Source: Micropterus salmoides
Taxonomy: Eukaryota > Chordata > Actinopteri > Centrarchiformes > Centrarchidae
NCBI RefSeq assembly: GCF_014851395.1
Contig: NW_024043372.1
Coordinates: 4,973,490 to 5,037,489 of the forward strand
DNA: 64,000 bases
Reading direction: 5' to 3'
The stretch's first letter is position 1. Every line of letters starts with the position of its first letter. Below the pieces are notes generated by a model, which saw nothing but the letters and a program-made list of their open reading frames with translations, searched no databases and was not told the DNA's origin. The position numbers were made by a program, and so were the translations under genes. Shown piece after piece: positions 1 to 11,000 of this stretch.

Positions 1-2240
1 GACTGGATGATTGTGTAAGCCTCAATGAATCCACTCCTCACAGTCATAGTAATACGTACACCTTGAGGCACTGGTCGAGGAGGTGAAGTTGCTGCTTTTT
101 CTCATTCAGGCCTATTAGTCAAGTCAAAACCCAAACTAAGTCTTTTAAAAGACTTGGTCTTGGTTTTTCAAACCTGACCTGGAGAACTATGCAGCAGATT
201 TAATTTGTTATAGTGTACCGTGCTCCCAGTCCTTACTTCCAGTTTTTATCAGAATTTGCAAAATGTTTTTCTAAGTCCTTAAAAAAGATAAAGTAATGAT
301 TGTAGGTGATTTTAATATTCATGTGGACATCAAGAATGACAGCCTCAGCACTGCATTTAGTTCACTGCTTCATTCAGTTGGCTTCTGTCAAAGCATTCAT
401 AAACCCACACACTGTTTCAACCATACCATTGACCTAATATTAACATATGGTATTGAAATTGAATAATCGGTGGTGTTTCCTCATAATCACATTCTATCTG
501 ACCACTATGTATTATCTTTTGAGTTCCAATTGTTGGACTTCAAGCAAATACGCCTATACTAGATCCCGATCTGATGGTGCTGTAGTTAAGTTTAAGGATT
601 CAGTCGCATCAGTGTGTAACTCAATTCCGTGTTTCCTAATACCTCCTATAGACTCCTATGCCAATGTCATACGCCCAAAAATTGATCCTTCACAAATCGA
701 TCATCTCGTGAACAGCACTACAGGGATGCTCCAGTCAAACATGCAAGTTAAACAGAGCATCATGGAAACTTGAGAGGAAATGGCGTCTTACACATCAAGA
801 AGATTCTCATTTAATGTGGCAGGATAGTTTGAAAATGTATAGGAAGGCCTCCGCAGCGCCAGAGCAGCCTATTACTCAAAATTAATGGAGGAAAATAAGA
901 ACAATCCCAGGTTCCTCTTCAACACTGTAGCCGGATGGACAGGAAGCCACAGCTCTACAGAACAATTTGTCCCTCTTGACCTCAGTAGTGACGTTTATAT
1001 GAACTATTTCAACGACAACATTTTATTTATTAGAGATAAAATTCAGCACCTCCTGCCTTCAATGGATGCCAACCTGCCCTTAGTCTCCTTGGAAGCACCT
1101 TTAAAGCTCAATGGATATTTCGACTGTTTTGCTACCATCAACCTTCACCAACTTACTTCAGTTGTGTCCTCGTCCAAAGCCTGCTCTTGATCCAGGGGTT
1201 TTAGACAGTTACAGACCAATATCTAACCTTCCCTTTCATATCCAAGATCCTTGAAAAAAAACTGTGGCAAATCAACTCTGTGAATTTTTGCATGGCAAAA
1301 AATTTCAGTCAGGTTTCAGAATGCATCATAGTACAGAGACAGCACTGGTAAAAATCTCTAATGATCTTTTAACTACATCAGATAAGGGACTAGTCTGTCT
1401 TGGTCTTGTTAGATCTAAGTGCGGCATTTGATACAAATGATCACCAATTTTATTGTAGAGACTTGAACACTTAATCACCATTAAAGGAACTGCTTTAAGC
1501 TGGTTTAAATCCTACTTATCAGATCGCACCCAGTTTGTACATATAAACGATAAGTCCTCTCTGCACAGCAGAGTCACCCATGGAGTTCCACAAGGTTTAG
1601 TCCTTGGACCTATATTATTCATCTTATATATGCTTCCGCTAGGTAAAATCATTAGGAACCACAGTATAAATTTTGATTGTTATGCTGATGATACTCAAGT
1701 TATACCTTTCTATCAGACCTGATGAAACCAACCAATTAGTTTGGCTTCAAATGTGCATCAAGGATGTGAAGACCTGGTCTTATAACTTCTTGATGTTGAA
1801 CTTTGAAAAAACTGAAGTTGTAGTACCTGGACCCAGACACCTCCGAGACACATTGTCTGCAGACATAGTTGCATTCCTATAGCATTGCCATGGGCTCCAA
1901 CACCACCATGAGGAATCTGCGAGTTATTTTTTATCAAGACATATTTTTTAATTCACAGACGTAGCAAACTACAAGGACTGCCTATTTTCACATTCGCAAT
2001 ATTGTAAAAATTAGAAACCCTCGGCATCGAGATGATGCAGAGAAACTTGTCCACGCTTAAAGCTCGACTATTGTAACTCCATGCTTCAAAAAATCCCATT
2101 GACTTACATGCATTTATATCTCCACAACCACAACTCTGATTGATACCAATTTGGGTCAGTTGTTCCCCATGGGCCCCTAATAACACCTGTAAAATGGGTT
2201 GCAATTCAGCTTATAAGTGGCTGCCGATTCCTATGGTATA
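1..2240 (+). mobile_element. Decayed L2/CR1-like LINE (endonuclease and reverse transcriptase remnants)
   Basis: Translated pieces follow the order of a non-LTR retrotransposon. At 296-466 an endonuclease C-terminal block reads IVGDFNIHVD followed by a PTH...NHTIDLILTYGI pattern. At 1190-1300 there is an RT start resembling DSYRPISNLP. At 1570-1700 the RT core shows GVPQG, LGPILF and the catalytic YADDTQ. At 1985-2090 the post-core NIVKIRNP...DDAEKLVHA pattern appears. Stops and frameshifts separate the blocks, so no protein is made. These motifs are typical of the fish L2 group within the CR1/Jockey lineage. The 5' end lies outside the window. Assignment to L2 rather than the related Rex1 rests on motif memory only. 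Confidence 0.8.
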
Positions 2241-2959
2241 GGACAGCCTCTGTGTGATGACGTTTTCATTTTGCTAAATCGCGGAAACTGTAAAACTTTT
2301 TGAATTAACTCCTCCGAAACCGCAAGTCCGCTCGCCACGAAACTTGGCACGGACAATCTCTGGACCGAGCTCATAAAAGTTTGTAGAGGGAAATTTGATC
2401 CGCCAAAAAACATCCTAATTATAGGCTAACAAATGTTAGCAGAAACGCTAAAACTGTCTAAAAACTATTTTATTGTTTTTTAATGTGTGTATCTTGTTAT
2501 GAGCCCTTTTTTTAAAAAAATCCAATCCTGCAATCTTTATGTGCCTCTGTTTTCTGTAAAGTGTACTGGAACCAGACAGCTGGGTTTCAGCATATCAGAA
2601 GCATCACTACATGACTAGACGCATGGACAAATTGTAGTCAAGTCTCTACTGCAGCTCCAGAGAAAAGGGGGTCTGTGACCCTGGCTGTGGAAAGAGAAGG
2701 CTAGGTCAACAGTGTTAATGGTTTTTAATCCTACCACAACTACTCTAACAAGAAATATTTTATACTGTCTGCAATAATCACTTTGAACAACAAAAAATGA
2801 CACTGTACAGCTGCTGTTTTTATTAAGTTTTAAATGCGTGTTTTAATGAGCCTTGTCGAAGGAGAATTTCTGTCACTGCTTGGGACGGACAAAGTTGTCT
2901 ATCTATCTAGACAGCATTTATCAGAAGTTCTGCTTCTAATTATCTCTTTATTCATACCT
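2241..2959. other. No gene; dispersed repeat-like sequence
   Basis: At 2265-2420 there is a block (cgcggaaactg, gccacgaaacttggcacgga) of a kind I associate with dispersed teleost repeats. The remainder is AT-rich with frequent stops and I see no conserved coding pattern. Confidence 0.4.
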
Positions 2960-3186
2960 CAGCTCATCAAACATGCTGCAGATTGGAACATTATAGGACC
3001 CTCCTTTCTTCACTACCTGCCAGTCAGTTTACAGTTTAAGATTTCATAATGAAGCTCCTCAATACATTAAAGACCCTTTTCTGAACTGCAGCAGCTTGAA
3101 ATCTTCAGTCAGGGTCTCCTGTGAATTTTTTGGTCCGAGCCCCTTAGCTTTGGACACTTTATATAAAACTGGCTTATTTGAAGTTT
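2960..3186 (+). mobile_element. 3' RT fragment of an L2/Rex-like LINE
   Basis: Translation in shifting frames gives a LHYLPVS block, then NEAPQYIKDPF, which resembles the region after the RT core in fish LINEs (LHWLPV..., APQYI.DL). It ends just before the MITE at 3189. It may be the 3' part of the element that starts the window, separated by insertion or decay. Confidence 0.4.
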
Positions 3187-3188
3187 AG

Positions 3189-4089
3189 TTTAAAGGGGCA
3201 TTAGGGAGTTTTCAGCGGCCATTAGTGGTGCGGTTTTAAGATTGCAACCATGTGTGTGCTCGTACGTGTGCTTGCTTGAACTCATGAGCGAGCATAATCC
3301 GAAACACAATCACTTTGATACAGAATTCCCACAATAAACGCAGAAACAATAGCACGCAGGCTGCAGCTTTTCTCCAGACAACGTTCAGGTTATGTTACTT
3401 AAACTTTCCCAGCTCAGATCGCAAATCAACACACAGCTACATATATTGGATGATAACGAAATGGTTAGTAAACTGGACTGAATATTATAACGAGATTGTG
3501 TCACACTTTATAACAGTTAGACCGCAGCAAGTAACTTTACTGCAATGTTAGTGGATGGGTCTGTGTTGTTGGCAGTTTTGTTGCTGTGTTGTATATTATG
3601 TGGTCACATTAGTTACAGCGACTGAGAGATGGAGAAGTTGTGTACCTGAGTATCGGTAAAACCACAATAAATTTATGTTGAACGTTATGTAGCGTTAGCT
3701 GGCTGCCTTGCATCACTAACGTTAGACTGTAAACAAATCGTTCCATATTTGCTTTTTACTGTTACATCCTTTCCTGCATGGCTAAATCAACATTTTTTTA
3801 TCCTTACCTGGAGTCTGTGTTTTGCTGAGAGTATGTTTTATGGCGTTAGTGGACTGCATGTTGTTAGCTGCTGTGTTGTTGCTGTTGTCTGAGAGGCTCG
3901 GGATCGCTGGGCTGAATCCGACCCGGAGACTACACATTAAAAGCAGTGGCTGTGGCTGATGCAAGCAACAGAGAAAACAGGTGTGTGCTTAATTTGTAAG
4001 TGAGGTCTGAGCTCATTGACAATAAGGCAATGAAAATTTGATTTATTAATAAGTAATTTCAACGTAAAACTACATACAGCCCCTTTAAA
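3189..4089. mobile_element. Non-autonomous DNA transposon (MITE) with TTAA target
   Basis: The ends are inverted: TTTAAAGGGGC at 3189-3199 and GCCCCTTTAAA at 4079-4089. Read as TTAA target plus terminal repeat, the two inner ends match at about 15 of 20 positions (AGGGGC..TA.G.AGTTTT). TTAA duplication is the signature of piggyBac-type insertion. The roughly 890-bp interior has no transposase frame, so it would depend on another element. Superfamily is inferred only from TTAA and the TIRs. Confidence 0.55.
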
Positions 4090-5299
4090 TCAGGTAAAGT
4101 TTTTCAATTGGTCCATTTCAATTCTGCTGTGTGTTACTTAATTATATGTTCTACACGGTGTGCACAATTATTAGGCAATTGAGTATTTTGGCCATTTCAT
4201 AATTTTTATTCAACTCTGTATAAAGTTGAATGTTTATTGGATTTAATCATATCCAGGGTTTTTCTTGCATAGATACAGTTTTTAACCCCCAAAGAGGTTT
4301 TAGCAAGCGCCAAATGATCAGAATTGAAGGAAAAACCTTCAACCTTCAAAACCTTTCAAATCCTCTCTGAATGTGTTTTAAAAGCCATTTATCAAACAAC
4401 TGTTGAGCAAGCAGAACATAAACTTAAATACTTGACTTTCAGCCGTCACCTCTCATCCACAGCCACTGTATTTTGCACATGCACCTGGCACTGGATTAAT
4501 AAACCAGCTGCTGCTTGGTTTGACCGTGCCTGAACGCTCCGTTACCAAGCTCGCGCTAATGACTTCCTGTTATTTCTCACAAGATAAAAACCGTTTGTGC
4601 TTGAAGTGTGTTGGTATTCACCGGTACTGTCACTTTCACATTTTACTCTTTGGCGTAGTGGCACCGGACTCTCCTCTGCCCTCTCTAAATCAGGTTCTCT
4701 GGGCCCTACGCTATGCTCACCTGTTCCCGTTCCCGGCTGACTGCTAATCTCCGCAGGGAGTCACTTTTAATTAACCAACCAATCACTGGAGGAGGCGGGA
4801 CATTAAAAAAATTCATTCACGATTCACAATTCATTCAAAATTTGAGGCACTACAGCAAACTTTAGAAATGTTAAACTTGTCGTTCTATATGCACAGTTTT
4901 TATTTCTGACAAGTTAATTTGCATAAACAAATCAGAGACTGACCATGTAGAGCATTTTTCTTGCACAATAATTTAGTGACTGAAAACAACCCACAGAAAC
5001 TGCTGTTTTGTCCAACTGGAATTAATATTATAGGCTACTAATGGTAAGCTATAGTGGCCTGTTCTATTATCTGAAATTATAATGAATACACAAGATTAGC
5101 ACTAATCAAACCTTAACCACAGTGGTGAAGGCTAATATCAGAAAATGTTTTGTGACACAGCAACATTCTCTACTAATAAACTATCTGTAGGTAGACTATC
5201 TAAATAAAGTGTAACATGTAAATATATTATTATACTAACATTATACTTACTTTTTAATATTATATTTTGTTTATAAAATAGTCAGAAATAACAGGAAAA
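4090..5299. other. No gene; AT-rich sequence with a possible transposon end
   Basis: At 4150-4175 the string gtgtgcacaattattaggca resembles the terminal sequence of a widespread vertebrate Tc1/mariner-like element. No matching opposite end was found. The rest is AT-rich with no convincing exon. Confidence 0.35.
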
Positions 5300-6560
5300 T
5301 TGTAGCGTGGCTAAATTTAGTTATGAATTTTAATAAATTTATGAGAATTAATACCCAATTATGAATTTTAATATTCATAAAATCAAAAATTATTCCTCGT
5401 TTCAGGGCACCACCGGAGTTGTTATAATCCTAGAGTCTGACCTCTAGGTAGCTTTAAATAATTATACAATTATTACAAGTGATCAGTTAGTTTAATAATC
5501 GCTAAATTATCTTAAATCAATCAGTCAGTCTCATATCTAAAGGGTCAATTCTCTTGGCAGGGACGAGGAAATAGGCAACACACACAGTTTCCTGATTACA
5601 GTGAATTTATTAATAACTAAACTTAACTAAAGCGATATAACAGGTGGTTAAATACAGGGAAAATAAACAATGGCTGAACAATGAGCAATGGAGGTTCGAT
5701 TGTGGGAAGCATTTGACTCATACGGCAGAGGAGAACTAATGAAAGTAAGCTATGAGTTTAGGAGTTAAAAGGAAATATTAACATTAAGGGAAATCTCTGA
5801 CCACAGAATGTTTGTTAGGTCTTACGGCTTGTCGACGGCCTGCTTTGGCCTGTTGCATGGGTCCCGCGCTAGCTGCCCGATCCTGGCTTTTTGCTAGGGA
5901 TTCTCCGGGGTTCTCAGTGTCTGGCAATTCGGCTGTTTTCAGATTTCCTTCGTTGTAGCTGGCGAGACCACGTGGCTTGGTCTGACCTCGGTGAGTTGGC
6001 TCGACGAAAAAGCTTAAAATGGAACTTCGTCGTTCCTGAATTAGTCCAGTGTAACTTAACGGACTGATAACTTTAACAAAACAAAGAAAGAAAATAAAAC
6101 AAACTGAAGGCAGATCGATGTCGCGGCACTTCGCGTGTGTAGCTTCAAGCGAACAAAGGCCTGTTGCGCTGGCCGAACTCTTAGGGCGTTGCCTGGCGAG
6201 GCACACGGACACATGCCGAAGCGTCCAGAGAGCCGAGCGGAAGACCAGGGCACGAGGGGAGGAGAAGAGCAGAGAGAGCGAACGATGTTGCGTGTCGCTC
6301 TTTTGTTGCCTGGGGCGTGGTTCCCCAGAGGGCGTTTCAGGTTTCCCAAGGGACTGCCTTTCTAAACTTAATGTCTAAAAAAGAAATCTATTTGCGCGTA
6401 TTATAATATTTTCCACAATCGAACCTCAATGATCAAGTTAAGCATTTGGTAACAGGAAACAATTGTCACATTATTGGTCAGGATATTTATACATTTAACG
6501 GCATTTCCGATGATGGTATGTAATACTTATTTCGTCCACTTGGGGGAGCTCAGGTTACAT
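5300..6560. repeat. GC-rich unclassified repeat, possibly a solo LTR
   Basis: A CpG-rich core (about 5800-6350) sits between AT-rich flanks, unlike anything nearby, and gives overlapping chance frames on both strands. A perfect 15-bp inverted pair, gaggttcgattgtgg at 5691-5705 and its complement at 6413-6427, brackets the core. An AATAAA on the minus strand falls near 5606. Composition and the poly-A signal would suit a minus-strand LTR, but I could not fix TG...CA ends or a target duplication. Confidence 0.35.
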
Positions 6561-8015
6561 GAGGAAAGCTTAGATTAATCCAAAACAATCTTTCCTTTGG
6601 AACTGGGGAATTTAGTTTAGCCTTAAATTCAAGCTGGATAATTACTAGAGTATAGTATGACATTTCTTTATCATCATTTCTAAAGGAATTTTGTGAGAAA
6701 GTATTGTGAACAAGTATTGATTACACATTAGATGAAGGAGTGTCTTGTTGAAAATAAAAACACTGCAAAAGTAATTTATTTAGATTCTTTTCCGCACTAA
6801 TATCAGCAACAGATAGCAACAACATGGTAACACAAATAGAGGCAAACGTAATCAAGTAACTAAAGATTTAAACTTAATTAAATGCTTTGAGTTTTTGGAG
6901 ACTCCAGTCTTTGGTTATTTAAAGTTCGGCTTCATGGGTTATATGTCACAAGTGGGTGAGACAAGGATCTAACCTTTGATGGGGTAATGAAACACAGAGC
7001 AAGGTCAGTTGCCATGGTTACATATGTGGGGGGGGGGGGGGGGGGCAGTTTTGATACGCTGTTCACGGAAATGCTAATCTCTGGTTAGTGTCCCTTTTGT
7101 CAGTTTAACAGTCAGGCACCGCGTTATCAGCTTCGTAGATCAAAAAGGTGCCAGTTTTATGGTCAGGGATAACACTTAGAAAGTCTGTAGAAAGTTGATC
7201 TTTAACCCCCCTGCTCCTCTCTGGGAGAGGAAAGAGGAAATTGGAGTAGCTCCAAATTTATTTAATATAAATGTACAAATCCACACTGTTGTCCCACTAC
7301 AAATGCACAGATTTTGGTCATTAGGTAAGTCATTGCCTTTACTGAACGCACACTCATCATGCTTACTGTCACGCGAAGTCACCCTCCAAAGGCCCATTCT
7401 GAACCAGGAAAACCCCTGATATCAGGTGATGTGTATTTGTGCACGGGCAAGTGAGTATATACTCAGAATATTAAAAAAAAGAAGAACAAAAGTAACTAAA
7501 AGAACCAAAGTAACAAAGAACAGATTGCAGAGAGAAGTCGCCAAAAAATAAGTCAATATTTTTTTTTGTCTTAAAGCTGCACAAGAGAGGAACTCACTCA
7601 CACCACATTAGGATTTAAGTAACAGAATGATTTCTCTAACAATCTTGCTCTCGCTCTCTTCTGTTTCACCTCGTTAAACTCCAACCTGTCAGCTAAGAAG
7701 AAACTACTCCTGGGACAGAAAAAACCTGACAGAACATTTAAGTTCAGTATGGTTAACGTGTCGATTAATTGAGAAAAAAGGTCTGCTCGAAACAAACTAG
7801 TTTGTACGTTGTGTTGTCCCGACCATGTCTGAAAGCAAAGTGTTGTTTTGTTGATCAGAGCGGCCACGCTCACAGGAGTGAAAAGTCTGCTGTAAGTCAA
7901 GTTTCCATCCAAATGGGGCGCAAATTTTAACTGAATATTCAGAAAATCAGAAAGACAATGCAAATTAGTGTATTTCCATCCAATACTGTTGTGTGAATAT
8001 TAGGAGTTAAGGTAA
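6561..8015. other. No gene recognised downstream of the B7-like gene
   Basis: This holds AT-rich sequence with an 18-G run at 7028-7045. It lies immediately 3' of the minus-strand immune-receptor stop codon at 8016-8018, so part of it may be 3' UTR. No clean poly-A signal close to the stop was identified. Confidence 0.4.
7028..7045. repeat. Poly-G homopolymer (18 G)
   Basis: An uninterrupted run of 18 guanines, which is rare in vertebrate DNA and prone to length error in assembly. Confidence 0.95.
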
Positions 8016-8062
8016 TCATACAGTTTCCCCAGAAGATTTATTCTTTCCCTTTGTTGGTGAAC
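8016..8062 (-). CDS. Exon 7: short cytoplasmic tail of the B7-like receptor
   Basis: A TTTTCCTTCCTGCAG acceptor opens an exon whose phase-1 reading is a Gly followed by SPTKGKNKSSGETV and TGA at 8018-8016. The tail is lysine- and serine-rich with no ITIM or ITAM tyrosine and no B30.2 domain, so it would be a ligand-type protein rather than a signalling receptor. Confidence 0.6.
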
Positions 8063-11000
8063 CTGCAGGAAGGAAAACAAAGTTATACTGAAGAAAATCC
8101 CTCCTGCCTTGATCCTACCCTCATGTAAATCCCAACAGAATTTTTAATGCCTGAGATAAAACAACTTTCAAGACTCTAAACATGACATACGTGTAAACAA
8201 TTTGTTGTGTGTTCATCGTAAAAATGTTGACAGTGCATTATTTAAACTTACCATTACCATTTTTTTGCTTTTGATGCCGCCTGTAAAGCAGAATTCCACC
8301 AATACTAATTATAGTAAAGAAAATGTACCAACAACAGCAACAACCAATCCAGTGGCGGACTCTTTGGGGGACCCTGAAACAGATGATAAAAGTGAATGTA
8401 ACAGTCAGAACGCAGCTGCACATCATAAACAGCAGGTTGAACATCACAGCCGCACAAAGAACATCTAAAGGTGTGCACGCTCCTGAAATCTAGAAGCTAA
8501 AACTGTCAGCAGATCCAAACAGCACTGGGATGAGTCTCAGCAGGAACAGTGATGTTAGCATTGATCTTATGGCCAGTCGCCTCCTGCTGGGCTCCACAGC
8601 TAAGAGGTTGGTTCTGGTTCTGGTCTCAGTAGTGAGGAGGGTAATGTCGTAGCATCGTCCACTTTCTGAGACGTGCTGCTCATCAGTAGGAAGAAGGTTT
8701 GAATCTCTGTCCTGCCGCCTCTACTTCAGCCTGTTTACATGTGACTGTTGCTAACAGTCCACATATGGATTTTATCACAGCTGCTGTTACAGTGAGTATT
8801 GATTCAGTAAAGAGTCTGAGTACTTCTTCCAGCACTGACTGCCAATGTCCAGATTTAAATCATGATGTGCTTCTTGGTGGAGGGTCGGCTCTACAGTTAT
8901 TAGTTCTGCTTGTAGTCAAACCTACTGCAGAGAATAAATTGTAAAGAAGCTACATTCAAACATGTTTGTCATCTGAAACCTTCACTGCGACGGGTCCAAG
9001 TTCACACTGTCCAGTAAAAACTGCACTTCCAAAGCCTTTATCTGCCTCCATGGTGTCAAATTATTACCAGGAACTAACACAGAGTTAAATTCTGGTCCTA
9101 GTTTCAGTTCAGTTTCTAGTTAAAATATAATAATAAATGACTAAAATCTTCTCTGAGTCTCCTTGTGTTTATTTGATTCATGTGTAACTGCAATTTGCAA
9201 CAATGATCAATAAATTACTCTCTCAGCTAAGACATGTTTCAGATCCTCAGTATATTTTGGTGATACACGAGTTATTACTTCATTTGTTATCCTCTTTTTT
9301 TCTTCATGTCACAAAAATGTCACAGATTCTAATGATTTCAGTCTCTAAATCTCCCTCATGAGGTGTGTTTTTCATTTGTAAATCTGTTACTGGGTTTGTG
9401 TGTGAAGGAGAGTTAGTGTTGTATTAGTTTTAGAATAATATGAATTCAAGCAGTTCAGAGTGAGAAATATCCTTATTATAATAACTTATTTTAGCAAAAT
9501 ATTATTCTGTAAAACATAATTTAAAGTAATTTGCATCTTTAACATTTTAATGCACATTTAGTCAGAGAGAGTTAAAATCTGTGATGATCTTTGGTGATTC
9601 ATGTTTTCATTATCACAGGGAGCTTGAACACTAGTGAACTTCCTCTTACACCAGCGTCGTGTCTGATAATGATCTATAACCTGTTTTACTCTGAGTAGGT
9701 CACATGTCGTGTTTTCTGTAACAAGCTGGTTTTGTCAGTTGTCTCGATCAGTTAAACTACAGTTACACATTGTAGTTAGTTTGTGGTAATATTTCTAACA
9801 ACAAGCTCACCTGGATGTGAGAATTAGTTTGTGGTGTAACTCATATAAACCAACATCATTTAATAATCACATATGAACATAAATATAACCAGGCCAAGGT
9901 CAAAGGAGGGACTGGATCAGGACTGACCTTCAGTCTGTGCAGTGAAGGATTCATGTTGACAAGAGCTGGGTATCAAAATAAGTTTTTTAATATGTAATGT
10001 AAATACCATGTGTTTTAATACTATGAGTTTCACAACACTTCTCAATGTTCATAATTTCTGTTCTTAAAATTTTCCTCTGAAACGTGTTTCTAAAATGTAA
10101 ATGTAACACTGAGAATGTATAACTGCTTATCATGTACAGCACATGTAGTGTTAGTGTTTAATTATAGATGTTGATCATCAAAGAAAACGATTAATGATCT
10201 GCAGACGTCTTCACAATCTGCTTTGTGTTCAGTCTGAAGACGCTTAAACAGGTTTTAAAACTAATAACACATAAACAAGTACAATGATTTAAATATAAAA
10301 ATACCACTAGGAATAATCTCACCATTGATCTGCACGTAGATCTCAGCATAAAGATGTCTGATCCCCTCCTGTGTGGCTACACAGCGATAGCGGTCAGTCT
10401 CGGTCACAGTAGTTTGGAGGGTGATGTCGTAGCTGCCTCCTCTTTCTGAGACCTGTGGTTCTTTAGCATCAAGAACATTTCCAGCACTGTCCTGCCACTT
10501 TACTTTAGATTCTGGGGAAGCACCAAGAACTTCACACAGCAGCAGGGCCCCATCATTTGTTTGATCGAGTATTGTGACAGACGGCTTTGAAGCTGCACCT
10601 GTGAACACAGAGTAAACTGTAGCTATAAAGAACGTTTAAGGTATTTAACATATGTTACGACCCCCTGTTGGTCTAGGGGTGTTGGGGCCATAAACATATA
10701 GGCACAACTGGTAGATCTTAACAAGGTAACTTTTATTGGTAACAGAAGAGATGTAGACAGGTAACAAAAAAACAAAAGGAGGGTGGGCGAGGGTGCTGCG
10801 AAATAACAAGTTAAAATAAAAAGGTCCTCAAAAGGAGGCCTGTACCTATCTATCGTTTTAAACAGGGTTGATTCTTACTACAAAAGAACACAAAGAGCAC
10901 AGCACCCACTCCACCTGGTGAAAACTAACACAATAGTAAACAGAACAATAAGTGAATTTCTCCACTGCACCCAATGTGGAGCTAACAAACAAAGGTATGC

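Noticed and set aside
6056..6378. Overlapping frames in the GC-rich block
   Set aside because: Several frames on both strands are open at once, as expected for CpG-rich sequence with few stops; none has a domain.
8238..8447. Single-frame 69-codon protein across the transmembrane exon
   Set aside because: The frame runs through the splice acceptor into intron and only its last part matches the expected membrane and stop-transfer sequence.
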